Source: SURF-13 sp038924245
Lineage (GTDB): Bacteria > Pseudomonadota > Gammaproteobacteria > SURF-13
Assembly: GCA_038924245.1 (NCBI GenBank)
Contig: JBCKVB010000001.1
Coordinates: 1 to 64,000, forward strand
Direction of reading: 5' to 3'
DNA length: 64,000 nt
Shown here: positions 45,456 to 52,561 of the stretch, in pieces
Layout of the letters: every line of letters starts with the position of its first letter
Numbering within the stretch: the stretch's first letter is position 1
The notes under the pieces: generated by a model
Seen by the model: only the letters and a program-made list of their open reading frames with translations
Database searches by the model: none
What the model was told of the DNA's origin: nothing
Made by a program: the position numbers and the translations under genes

Positions 45456-45594
45456 GCGGTCATCAACAAGCGCGCTGGCGGCATGGGTTTGATCTCCGGA
45501 CGCAAGGCGTTCCAGAGGCCGCTGAAGGATGGCGCTGAGTTGCTGCACGCGATAACAGGATGTGTACCTGGAAAAGGTCGTGACCGTCGCGTGA
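45456..45594 (+). pseudogene. C-terminal fragment of class I fructose-bisphosphate aldolase, copy 1
   Basis: Reads AVINKRAGGMGLISGRKAFQ then RPLKDGAELLHAI, the C terminus of the bacterial class I aldolase family. One extra A in GCGATAACAGGAT shifts the frame; without it, it continues QDVYLEKVVTVA to the stop. There is no upstream part of the gene. Compare 46795-46932. Confidence 0.75.
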
Positions 45595-45662
45595 CGGGCG
45601 TAGCGCGTGCAGCGTGGATACTTCCAAGGCGGAACACTTTTTCTTAGAATAGCCGTCCAGAT

Positions 45663-45727
45663 GTGCTAAACTTAGCACGTAAGCGGCTGACATATTGCCG
45701 AATGCAGGTCAGATCGTAAACCGATCT
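45663..45727. promoter_or_regulatory. Two palindromes upstream of the Panacea gene
   Basis: GTGCTAAACTTAGCAC (45663-45678, 7-bp arms) and AGATCG/CGATCT (45711-45727) lie between 84 and 19 nt upstream of the ATG at 45747. Either could be an autoregulatory operator. AAGGAG follows directly before the start codon. Confidence 0.5.
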
Positions 45728-45746
45728 CTTAGGAAGGAGCCAAGCT

Positions 45747-46310
45747 ATGCCACAGGTCGCCAGAGCCGAAGCCCTCATGCCCTCACAAATCAAGTTCCAT
45801 TTCGATCCAGAAAAAGCCGTAGAGGTGATTCTCTACATCGCTAATCGTGTTGCCGATACGGGCTTTCACCGCATTTCCAAAATTCTTTATTTCTCCGACC
45901 GGGATCATTTGGCGAAGTACGGGCGCTTCATCTGTGGCGACAGTTATGTCGCCATGAAGCATGGCCCAGTCCCGAGCGGTACTTACGATATCCTCAAGCA
46001 CGTACGCGGTGATGGTTTACCGTGCCTTGTTCCCCATGCCGCTGAATCCTTCAGCGTCGAAAACGGCAACAGAGTTATTCCACTCAAAGACGCTGACCTC
46101 GGCGTGCTGAGCGACTCTGAAAGAGAATGCCTGGATGCGGCGATTACCAAGTATGGAAAAATGCCGTTCAAGAAACTCACCGAACTGAGTCACGACAGGG
46201 CGTGGAATTCGGCCGATGAGAACGAGTTCATCGAGGTAGAACAGATCGTCGCCACGCTACCAGACACCAAGCATTTGCTGGAACATCTCGCCAATCCCTA
46301 CCCCGATTAA
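45747..46310 (+). CDS. Panacea (DUF4065/SocA-like) domain protein, probable antitoxin
   Basis: The 187-residue protein matches the Panacea domain: EVILYIANRVADTGFHRISK, ILYFSDRDHLAKYGRFICGD, YVAMKHGPVPSGTYDIL and the C-terminal half with LGVLSDSERECLDAAITKYG. The domain is known as an antitoxin module that pairs with many unrelated toxins, and from SocA of Caulobacter. AAGGAG is 9 nt upstream of the ATG. The next gene starts 6 nt after the stop, so the two form a unit. The pair is enclosed by duplicated higA and aldolase fragments. Confidence 0.82.
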   Translation: MPQVARAEALMPSQIKFHFDPEKAVEVILYIANRVADTGFHRISKILYFSDRDHLAKYGRFICGDSYVAMKHGPVPSGTYDILKHVRGDGLPCLVPHAAESFSVENGNRVIPLKDADLGVLSDSERECLDAAITKYGKMPFKKLTELSHDRAWNSADENEFIEVEQIVATLPDTKHLLEHLANPYPD

Positions 46311-46316
46311 GCCGAC

Positions 46317-46775
46317 GTGCAAGTCTGGGATCGTCTTCCACCAGAGGAGCAGCGCAAATACATCAGCGCACGTCTGACACCCGGCCGGGTGCTACTGCTT
46401 TACTGCGACTTCACAATACCGCCGAAGGACAAGTTTCTCGTCCTTGCCTGCATCGAACCGGAACCGTTGTTTCTGGTCATTAACTCCCAACTATCCGAGT
46501 TCATACGAAAACGGGAATGGTTGCTTCAATGCCAAGTCAGCATCAAACATGAAGACCATCCATTTCTTAAACACCATTCCTACATAGACTGTACGAGCGC
46601 CCACAAAGTCACATCGCGTGACATCTATGAACAACTCGAAAAGGACATCAAAAAGGTAAAAGACGAAATCAGCAAAGACACCCGCGATCAGATTCGCGCC
46701 GCCGTTAAATTCTCGAAGACACTGCCTGCCAGACACAAATTAGACATCCTGGCTGCGTTAGGTCAAAACACCTGA
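46317..46775 (+). CDS. Partner of the Panacea gene, probable toxin, family not recognised
   Basis: The 152-residue protein starts at GTG 46317. The first half is strand-rich: LTPGRVLLLYCDFTIPPKDK, FLVLACIEPEPLFLVINSQL, then HPFLKHHSYIDCTSAHKV. This pattern recalls the SH3-like barrel of MazF/PemK toxins, but that is only a visual impression. The second half is a charged helical region (EQLEKDIKKVKDEISKDTRD). No signal peptide or membrane segment. Its place directly after a Panacea antitoxin suggests a toxin. Confidence 0.6.
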   Translation: MQVWDRLPPEEQRKYISARLTPGRVLLLYCDFTIPPKDKFLVLACIEPEPLFLVINSQLSEFIRKREWLLQCQVSIKHEDHPFLKHHSYIDCTSAHKVTSRDIYEQLEKDIKKVKDEISKDTRDQIRAAVKFSKTLPARHKLDILAALGQNT

Positions 46776-46794
46776 TGCACAGGCGGTGCGCACC

Positions 46795-46932
46795 GCGGTC
46801 ATCAACAAGCGCGCGGACGGTATGGGGTTGATCTCAGGACGCAAGGCGTTCCAGGGGCCGCTGAAGGGTGGCGTTGAACTGCTGCACGCGATACAGGATG
46901 TGTATTTTGAACAAGCGGTCACCATCGCGTGA
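46795..46932 (+). pseudogene. C-terminal fragment of class I fructose-bisphosphate aldolase, copy 2
   Basis: Reads AVINKRADGMGLISGRKAFQ, GPLKGGVELLHAIQDVYFEQ, AVTIA and stop, in frame. It differs from copy 1 (45456-45594) at many positions, so the two did not arise by a very recent duplication. No start codon or upstream part. Confidence 0.75.
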
Positions 46933-46945
46933 TGCATGCAGGGCC

Positions 46946-47004
46946 GTAGCGCCGAATGGTTAACTTCCACATTCGGCGCAATGCCATTCGGTTATTGCGC
47001 CTAC
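46946..47004. repeat. REP pair (BIME), copy 3
   Basis: GTAG (46946-46949) and CTAC (47001-47004) at the ends; inner hairpins GCGCCGAATG/CATTCGGCGC and GCGCAAT/ATTGCGC. Same layout as 31541-31607 and 42091-42163 with different stem sequence. It sits between the aldolase and higA fragments. Confidence 0.75.
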
Positions 47005-47008
47005 CGCG

Positions 47009-47142
47009 CTGCTGCACGAAAAGCGCGCCCTACCCCGGAAAGCTGGCTGAGAATGCAATACGCCGTGGACTTGTGGGAGTTGACCCACGGCGAGAACGCC
47101 AAACGGTATCGAGGCATCAAGCCGCTGGAAATGGCGGCCTAA
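47009..47142 (+). pseudogene. Truncated higA copy with internal deletion
   Basis: Begins GCTGCTGCACGAAAAGCGCG as in the complete copy, then jumps from ALS to TPESWLRMQYAVDLW. The missing stretch (about 45 nt) lies between two CCCCGG motifs in the complete gene, which suggests short-repeat recombination. No start codon is left. Confidence 0.8.
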
Positions 47143-47177
47143 GTTTCGCCAAGTGATAAAGGGTTGCGTCCACTTTG
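47033..47177. repeat. 145-bp exact repeat, copy 2
   Basis: Partner of 45302-45446. A shortened third echo of its right end, AAGGGTTGCGTCACCTTT, follows at about 47201-47219. Confidence 0.95.
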
Positions 47178-47453
47178 GTCGAGGCGGTGGCATTCCAAAG
47201 AAAGGGTTGCGTCACCTTTGTGTGTGGGTAGAATCGAGCAGCAAAAGCCGGATATTTTTTTGGCAGGTCTGCTTGACAGATATAAAGTATAGGCCTGACC
47301 GCGATGATCGGCCTGAGAACAAAATTAAACTACTAAAATATCAGTATTGATTAACATTGTTCCAATTATGAGTGTTGCAAATTGCACTTTATAGTGGACC
47401 CCGAATTTGAGACAGTAGTTTAAGCTGTAGTCCGATGAAGAAGGAGTCGGGCG

Positions 47454-47747
47454 ATGAGCGGAACGAAGCGAAAAGTATTTGGGGCGGAATTCAAGGCCAA
47501 GGTGGGCCTGGAAGCGATCCATGGGGTCAAGACACTCAACCAGATCGCGCAGGAGCACGGCGTGCATCCGGTGCAGGTAGGCCAGTGGAAGAAAGAGATA
47601 TTGGAACGCGCTGGCAGCCTGTTTGAAGGCAAGCGCGGCCCCAAGGCGGTGAACGAGCACAGCGAGCCAGAGCGGCTCTACGGCGAGATCGGCCGGTTGA
47701 AGATGGAGTTGGACTGGCTCAAAAAAAAGTCCGGGTTGGGCCAGTAG
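47454..47747 (+). CDS. IS3-family transposase OrfA
   Basis: The 97-residue helix-turn-helix protein starts MSGTKRKVFGAEFKAKVGLE and has TLNQIAQEHGVHPVQVGQWK, then a leucine-zipper-like C terminus ending in LDWLKKKSGLGQ. A run of eight A at 47721-47728 in the lysine codons is the expected -1 frameshift site for making the OrfAB transposase. Confidence 0.92.
   Translation: MSGTKRKVFGAEFKAKVGLEAIHGVKTLNQIAQEHGVHPVQVGQWKKEILERAGSLFEGKRGPKAVNEHSEPERLYGEIGRLKMELDWLKKKSGLGQ
47721..47728 (+). promoter_or_regulatory. Slippery A8 sequence for -1 frameshifting
   Basis: Eight A within CTCAAAAAAAAGTCC. After slipping -1 the ribosome would read AQKKVRVGPVASRRAWIEPE into orfB without a stop, giving the fused transposase. 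Confidence 0.65.
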
Positions 47748-47782
47748 CAAGCAGGCGCGCATGGATCGAGCCTGAAGCGGTA

Positions 47783-48664
47783 ATGCCGATGGTACGGCAG
47801 TGTGAGCTGGCGGGTGTCTCCCGCGCCACGGTGTATGCGCAGCGTGTAACCCAGCCGATAATCGAACAGGACTTGGAGTTGCTGCGCCTGATCGACGAAC
47901 AGTACACCCGCCGCCCGTTTTACGGCAGCCGGAAAATGGTCTCGTTCCTGAGGGTGCAAGGCCTCCGGGTCAACCGCAAGCGTGTGCAGCGGCTGATGCG
48001 CATCCTGGGCTTGGCGGGCACGGCGCCGGGGCCGGACACCAGCCGCCCGCACCCGCGGCACAAGGTCTATCCGTACCTGTTGCGCGGCGTGGCGGTGACG
48101 AGACCGAACCAGGTGTGGAGCACCGACATCACCTACATCCGGCTGACGCATGGCTTCGTCTACTTGGTGGCGGTGATCGACTGGTACAGCAGAAAAGTAT
48201 TGAGCTGGAGAATCAGCAACACGCTGGACACGGCGTTCTGTGTAGACTGTTTGGAAGAAGCATTACAGCGGTATGGCAATCCTGAGATATTCAATACCGA
48301 TCAGGGCTGCCAGTTCACCAGTGAGAGCTTCACTGGTGTGCTCAAAGCCAACGGCATCGCCATCAGCATGGACGGACGCGGGCGGGCACTGGACAACATC
48401 TTTGTGGAACGGCTATGGCGCAGCGTGAAATACGAAGACGTATATTTGAAAGGCTACGCCAACCCGATGGAATTGATGATCGGACTGACGGAATACTTTG
48501 TGTTTTACAATGGCGAAAGACCGCACCAGTCGTTAGGCAACCGTACACCGGCAGAGGTATACGCGACGGCCAGCGGGGGCGGCGCAAGGATCGTAGACAA
48601 GTTCAGCAAGAATGGGGCAGCGCCATGCGGCTGCGAGCAGGACGGACAGACCAGCTTAAACTAG
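47783..48664 (+). CDS. IS3-family transposase OrfB (DDE integrase core)
   Basis: The 293-residue frame has an N-terminal HTH part (CELAGVSRATVYAQR, YGSRKMVSFLRVQGLRVNRK) and the rve core: D in WSTDITYIRLTHG, D in EIFNTDQGCQFTSESF and E in DNIFVERLWRSVKYED, with 35 residues between the last two (D-35-E of IS3). The frame is open upstream of 47783 to the frameshift site. Intact, so probably still functional. Confidence 0.93.
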   Translation: MPMVRQCELAGVSRATVYAQRVTQPIIEQDLELLRLIDEQYTRRPFYGSRKMVSFLRVQGLRVNRKRVQRLMRILGLAGTAPGPDTSRPHPRHKVYPYLLRGVAVTRPNQVWSTDITYIRLTHGFVYLVAVIDWYSRKVLSWRISNTLDTAFCVDCLEEALQRYGNPEIFNTDQGCQFTSESFTGVLKANGIAISMDGRGRALDNIFVERLWRSVKYEDVYLKGYANPMELMIGLTEYFVFYNGERPHQSLGNRTPAEVYATASGGGARIVDKFSKNGAAPCGCEQDGQTSLN

Positions 48665-48693
48665 ACTGATTTCTGTCTTGACGGATGGGTCCA

Positions 48694-49002
48694 CTGTAAG
48701 CGGTCCTGCGTCAACTGAATATCTCTTTGCTGGTTCTTCTTGCTGCCACCGCCTAGAAGAATGACCAATGCATTACCCACCTGACCGAAATAAATCCGGT
48801 AGCCCGGGCCAAAATCAATTTTGTATTCGGAGATTCCCTTCGCCAAGTGTTTGGCATTTTAGAAGTTGCCCTGCTCCATCCGATAGAGTCCTGTAGCCAC
48901 CTTCGCTGCGGCCACTGGATCAAGCCGACTAAACCAGCGACTGAACGGTGACTTACCGTCCGGCTCCAAGTATTCGCTAACCTGTCGTAGCGTTATGTCC
49001 AT
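48694..49002 (-). pseudogene. HigB/RelE-like toxin, nonsense mutation and IS truncation
   Basis: From ATG 49002: MDITLRQVSEYLEPDGKSPF, SRWFSRLDPVAAAKVATGLY, RMEQGNF, then TAA at 48861-48859, then in the same frame NAKHLAKGISEYKIDFGPGY, RIYFGQVGNALVILLGGGSK and KNQQRDIQLTQDRLQ. This is the short addiction-module killer family. A serine TCA would be expected where TAA now stands. The IS3 element cuts off the last residues and no antitoxin follows. A perfect 16-bp palindrome precedes it. Confidence 0.82.
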
Positions 49003-49005
49003 ATG

Positions 49006-49021
49006 GTAACTTATAAGTTAC
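49006..49021. promoter_or_regulatory. Perfect 16-bp palindrome upstream of dead toxin gene
   Basis: GTAACTTATAAGTTAC, 4 nt upstream of the ATG at 49002; TTGACA on the minus strand (49030-49025) would be a -35. Probably the former autoregulatory operator of the module. Confidence 0.6.
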
Positions 49022-49144
49022 TTTTGTCAATACGCGGAAGGGGGATTGATGAATCAGTAGCGTAGCGATACGCGCCATAGACAATCATCGCATCGCCGAG
49101 TGATAACATGCTTTCCGCGCGGCAAGTTGAGGGCCGCCCCATGC

Positions 49145-49549
49145 TCATGCCTGCCTCACCCCTTCCAGAAAATCCTTTAACGATAGCATCCGGACTCCCC
49201 GATAGACGTCCAACCGCAGCATCGCCTGATCCCCTGTTACGATCACGTCCGCCTTTCCGGTAACAGCGCACTCGAGAATCCGGTTGTCTGGCTCATCGTG
49301 CAGTATCTTGAGCCGGCGACGGGGTGTTACGACCTCTGCGAGTTCTGACAGGTATACCGCTGTACGCGCCAGTTGCTCCAGATTGCGGTCAAATTTGCGC
49401 GCCAGGACATTGAGTACTTCGTGGATGATATCCTTGGAAATAGTCAGATGCACATCGCCTTCGATCACCCTGAGGATGGCCGCCTCCGCCCGGCCACCCG
49501 GGATGGCAAATGCTGAAATGAAAATATTGGTGTCGAAGACCGCCCTCAC
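49145..49549 (-). CDS. PIN-domain toxin (second VapC-like module)
   Basis: The 134-residue PIN protein has MRAVFDTNIFISAFAIPGG (first acidic residue), EVLNVLARK, DEPDNRILECAVTGKADVIV and TGDQAMLRLDVYRGVRMLSL. This is the putative PIN toxin group (COG1569-like) rather than classical VapC. It overlaps its antitoxin gene by 4 nt. Confidence 0.87.
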   Translation of the reverse strand: MRAVFDTNIFISAFAIPGGRAEAAILRVIEGDVHLTISKDIIHEVLNVLARKFDRNLEQLARTAVYLSELAEVVTPRRRLKILHDEPDNRILECAVTGKADVIVTGDQAMLRLDVYRGVRMLSLKDFLEGVRQA

Positions 49550-49782
49550 TTGCGGAGGTAACGCTCCAGGTCCTTCTCTGTAAGAAGGCCCTTTTCCTTG
49601 GCCTTGCGACTCCAGTAGCCCTGAATGCCGCGCAGGTCGGCTTTAAGCCGTGACGCGCGTGCAGCCCGCAGCGCGTCCTGCACCACGGCGCTCAGGGTTT
49701 TGCCCTCAGCGCGAGCAATGGCCTCTGCTTCTTTGGCAAGCTCGGGCGAAAGCGAGATAGTCTTTTTGACGGCGGTTCCCAT
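49546..49782 (-). CDS. Ribbon-helix-helix antitoxin (second PIN module)
   Basis: The 78-residue protein starts MGTAVKKTISLSPELAKEAE, then AEGKTLSAVVQDALRAARA, an RHH fold, with a basic C-terminal tail. A palindrome GTATGA/TCATAC lies 20 nt upstream. The frame opens at 49794, but ATG 49782 fits the RHH start. Confidence 0.83.
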   Translation of the reverse strand: MGTAVKKTISLSPELAKEAEAIARAEGKTLSAVVQDALRAARASRLKADLRGIQGYWSRKAKEKGLLTEKDLERYLRK

Positions 49783-49802
49783 AGACGGCCTCACATCAGA
49801 TA

Positions 49803-49819
49803 GTATGAATAAATCATAC
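49803..49819. promoter_or_regulatory. Palindrome upstream of the second PIN module
   Basis: GTATGAATAAATCATAC: perfect 6-bp arms around a 5-nt centre. Candidate operator. The same half sites overlap a possible -10 for the module. Confidence 0.6.
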
Positions 49820-49853
49820 CAGCATGGGTTGGCCTGTCAAGCAGACACCAAGA

Positions 49854-49946
49854 TGGCGGAGAGGGTGGGATTCGAACCCACGTGGCGGGATGAACCGCCC
49901 ATCCGATTTCGAGTCGGCGCCGTTATGACCGCTTCGGTACCTCTCC
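49854..49946 (-). tRNA. tRNA-Ser (anticodon CGA)
   Basis: The 93-nt class II tRNA starts GGAGAGGTACCGAAGCGG; the anticodon loop CTCGAAA (CGA) is followed by a long variable arm (GGGCGGTTCATCCCGCC), T-arm GGGTTCGAATCCC and the encoded GCCA end. Its 3' end faces the toxin-antitoxin island. Confidence 0.95.
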
Positions 49947-50015
49947 GGGGAAATTTTGACAACGCCGTGGCGGTGCGCAACGGCTATTTTAACTTAAATA
50001 AGGCGACCCGTCCTT

Positions 50016-50693
50016 TCAGCCATTAAGCAATTGGCGCACCAGGGGGATGGTCAGTTTGCGCTGCGCGGCGAGGGAGGCGATATCGAGGCGTTGCAGGAAT
50101 TCAAGCAGCCCTGACAAATCGCGTGTTGAGCGCGCAAGCAGAAAACGTCCCACCTCATCTGGCAGTTCAATACCCCGATTGCGCGCGCGCTGTTGTAGGG
50201 CGGCCAGCTTGTCCGCATCCTGCAAGGGGTGCAGTTGCAGCACCAGCCCCCATGAGAGCCGGGAGGCCAAATCGGGCAACATGACCGGCAATACCGCTGG
50301 CGCCGTAGCGGCGGCCATGATCAGGCGCGCGCCGCTGTCGCGCACGCGGTTGTACAAATGGAACAGCGCCCTCTCCCACTCCGGATGACCGGCGATGGCT
50401 TGCACGTCATCCAGACAAATCAGCGCAAGCTGCTCCAGTCCATCAAAAACCGTAGTGGAAAGTTCCCTTATCTGAGCCAGAGGAAGATAGGCTGACTGTA
50501 ACTCCTGTTGTGCCGCCGCCTGGCAAACGGCTTGCAGCAAATGAGTTTTGCCCGATGCGGGCGCTCCCCATAAATAAATCAGCGGCTGCGCGGCGTCTTG
50601 CAGCGCCGCCATGACCTCGTGATTGCCGCCTGGGATAAAATTGGCAAGGCTCGCGCTGTCGTTAAGCGTGACTTGCAGTGGCAACTGAGTCAT
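50016..50693 (-). CDS. hda: DnaA inactivator Hda
   Basis: The 225-residue AAA+ protein is related to the DnaA ATPase domain: Walker A LIYLWGAPASGKTHLLQAVC, Walker B LALICLDDVQAIAG, sensor region SRLSWGLVLQLHPL and arginine in ARSTRDLSGLLEFLQRLD. It lacks the DnaA DNA-binding domain. The N-terminal QLPLQVTL is the clamp-binding motif of Hda. It promotes ATP hydrolysis by DnaA after initiation. It is downstream of the perM-like gene. Confidence 0.93.
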   Translation of the reverse strand: MTQLPLQVTLNDSASLANFIPGGNHEVMAALQDAAQPLIYLWGAPASGKTHLLQAVCQAAAQQELQSAYLPLAQIRELSTTVFDGLEQLALICLDDVQAIAGHPEWERALFHLYNRVRDSGARLIMAAATAPAVLPVMLPDLASRLSWGLVLQLHPLQDADKLAALQQRARNRGIELPDEVGRFLLARSTRDLSGLLEFLQRLDIASLAAQRKLTIPLVRQLLNG

Positions 50694-50708
50694 CGGCCGT
50701 CACCCCGG

Positions 50709-51767
50709 TCACTCACGCGGCGTGCGGTCGTAGAGGTGGCTGTCGAGATAGTGTTGGCGCAGGTGGCGCAGCAGCACCACGATGACCGCCGCGGCCGGCA
50801 AGGCGAGCAGTATGCCGAGGAAGCCGAACAACTGGCCGCCCGCCATCACCGCGAAAATCACCGCCACGGGATGCAGGCCGACGCGTTTGCCGATCAGATG
50901 CGGCGTGAGCCAGAAACTTTCGATCAACTGGCCGGCGCCGAATACCGCCAGTACCGGCAGCAAATACAGCAGGTCCTGAAACTGCACCAGTGCGGCGATA
51001 CTTGCCAACACGATGCCGATGGCGAACCCAAGATACGGCACAAAGCTCAGCAGGCCCGCGATCAGGCCGATGAGCAGCGCCAGGTCCAATCCCATGATCC
51101 ATAAGCCCGCGGTGTAAAGAACGCAGAGCGCCAGCATGACCAGTAATTGTCCACGCAGAAATGCGCCCAGCACGTCATCGCTTTCCCGCGCGAGCTTCGT
51201 CACCGTCGGCTCGACGTGGCGCGGCAGCATCTCATGGATATGCTTGAGCAGCACATTCCAGTCGCGCAGCAGGTAAAACGTGACCAGGGGAATCAGTATC
51301 AGATTCACCAGCCAGGATAAGAATGCGAGCCCGGAGTCCGTGACCTCGCCCATCACGCTCGCGGCCAGGCCGCCCGCCTGTTGCCAGTGCGCGCGCAGGA
51401 TTTCCTGCAAAGCGCTGATATCAAGCCCGATTTCTTCGATGCCCAGGCGCGCGCGCAGCCAGGGCAGCGCCGTCTCCTGCAGCCAGGCGAAATAGCCGGG
51501 CAGTTTACCGATGAAGGTGGCGATTTGCCGTTCCAGCAGCGGGACCAGGATGACCAGTGTCACCAGCACGATCAGCAGGATCAGGCCGAACACCAGGGTG
51601 GCGGAGAGCGAGCGCGACAGTTTGCGCGCCTCCAGACGGTTCACCAGCGGGTTGCCGAGGTAGGCGAACAGAGCGGCGGCGAGAAACGGGGTGAGTACCG
51701 GGGCAAGCAGATACATGAGCAGCGCGCCGCCCGCGAGCGCGGCCAATGACAGCCACGCCTTAGTCAC
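50709..51767 (-). CDS. perM: AI-2E/PerM-family permease
   Basis: The 352-residue polytopic membrane protein has about eight helices; family stretches are FLAAALFAYLGNPLVNRLEA, NLILIPLVTFYLLRDWN and GAGQLIESFWLTPHLIGKRV, followed by GLHPVAVIFAVMAGGQLFG. Members are proposed transporters or Na+/H+ antiporters; substrate unknown. Neighbour of hda in many gammaproteobacteria. Overlaps the pgsA-like gene by 8 nt. Confidence 0.88.
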   Translation of the reverse strand: MTKAWLSLAALAGGALLMYLLAPVLTPFLAAALFAYLGNPLVNRLEARKLSRSLSATLVFGLILLIVLVTLVILVPLLERQIATFIGKLPGYFAWLQETALPWLRARLGIEEIGLDISALQEILRAHWQQAGGLAASVMGEVTDSGLAFLSWLVNLILIPLVTFYLLRDWNVLLKHIHEMLPRHVEPTVTKLARESDDVLGAFLRGQLLVMLALCVLYTAGLWIMGLDLALLIGLIAGLLSFVPYLGFAIGIVLASIAALVQFQDLLYLLPVLAVFGAGQLIESFWLTPHLIGKRVGLHPVAVIFAVMAGGQLFGFLGILLALPAAAVIVVLLRHLRQHYLDSHLYDRTPRE

Positions 51768-52323
51768 GCCGCTCCTGTGTGTTCACTTGCTGTACGCGCG
51801 TAATCCAGCTCCAGACGTAATCCAGCCAGCTCCAGAGGGTGGATACGAGTACCAGGTAAACCAAGCCGACGATGCTCCACTCCGGCAGCGGCAAGATGCT
51901 GAGTTTCAGCATCACGACCAACACTAGGCTGATCTGTAAAACGGTATTGACCTTGCTGATCCGGGTCGGCGCCAGGTCAAAGCGCCGGACGGTGAAATGG
52001 TAAACCAGCGCACCGCCGATAATCATCAGGTCGCGCCCCAGCACCACCGCCACCAGCCAGCCCGGCAGCAGATCGAGCCAGGCCAGCGTGACATAAGCGG
52101 AGACTAGCAATATTTTATCGGCCAGCGGGTCGAGGATGGATCCCAGCCGGCTCTTCCAGCCGTGACGTTTGGCCAGATAGCCATCCAGGGCGTCACTTAG
52201 CCCCGCCACGCCAAACAGCAGCAACGCGGTAAAATAGCGCCCATCCAGCAACGCCATGATGAAAAACGGCACCAGCGCGATGCGCACCAGGCTGATAATA
52301 TTGGGAAGGTTGTTTTTGTCCAT
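51760..52323 (-). CDS. pgsA: CDP-diacylglycerol--glycerol-3-phosphate 3-phosphatidyltransferase
   Basis: The 187-residue inner-membrane enzyme of phosphatidylglycerol synthesis has NLPNIISLVRIALVPFF and the CDP-alcohol phosphotransferase motif DALDGYLAKRHGWKSRLGSI followed by LDPLADKILL. Four or five helices. The ATG at 52323 (MDKNNLPN) is preferred to the codon two residues upstream. It could be another CDP-alcohol transferase, but length and N terminus fit PgsA. Confidence 0.88.
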   Translation of the reverse strand: MDKNNLPNIISLVRIALVPFFIMALLDGRYFTALLLFGVAGLSDALDGYLAKRHGWKSRLGSILDPLADKILLVSAYVTLAWLDLLPGWLVAVVLGRDLMIIGGALVYHFTVRRFDLAPTRISKVNTVLQISLVLVVMLKLSILPLPEWSIVGLVYLVLVSTLWSWLDYVWSWITRVQQVNTQERRD

Positions 52324-52561
52324 GAACACTCCCGTATTTTAGCAGGGTTTGGCCGCCTACTGCGCGCGGTTTGAAGGACGTTTTATTAACCAATACCCCG
52401 CACTCTTGGAGCGGCCCCGGCAATGGGGTTCCCAAAGGGGAGTGGCGCCAGCTCGCCCCTTTGGTCGCCCGCGCGGATTCATTCCGCGCGGTGCGAAATC
52501 TAATAGCATTTGCAGTCTGTGCGCGGGCCCGATAACATAGCCTTCTTATCTAGCGCATACC

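Larger units (their letters stand above)
47393..48695 (+). mobile_element. IS3-family insertion sequence, about 1.3 kb
   Basis: Ends AGTGGACCC (left) and GGGTCCACT (right), with related subterminal sequence (GAGACAG and TAGTTTAAGCTG on the left, their counterparts on the right). It carries orfA and orfB in two frames. No clear target duplication is visible. It is inserted in the 3' part of a toxin gene (48694-49002). Confidence 0.9.

Noticed and set aside
42774..47177. Integron cassette array (attC sites)
   Set aside because: GCCTAAC after higA resembles half of an attC core, but no paired core sites or integrase are seen and the modules are in both orientations.
49854..49946. tRNA-Ser(CGA) as attachment site of an integrative element
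   Set aside because: No copy of the tRNA 3' end was seen at the left side of the island and no integrase gene is present in the window.
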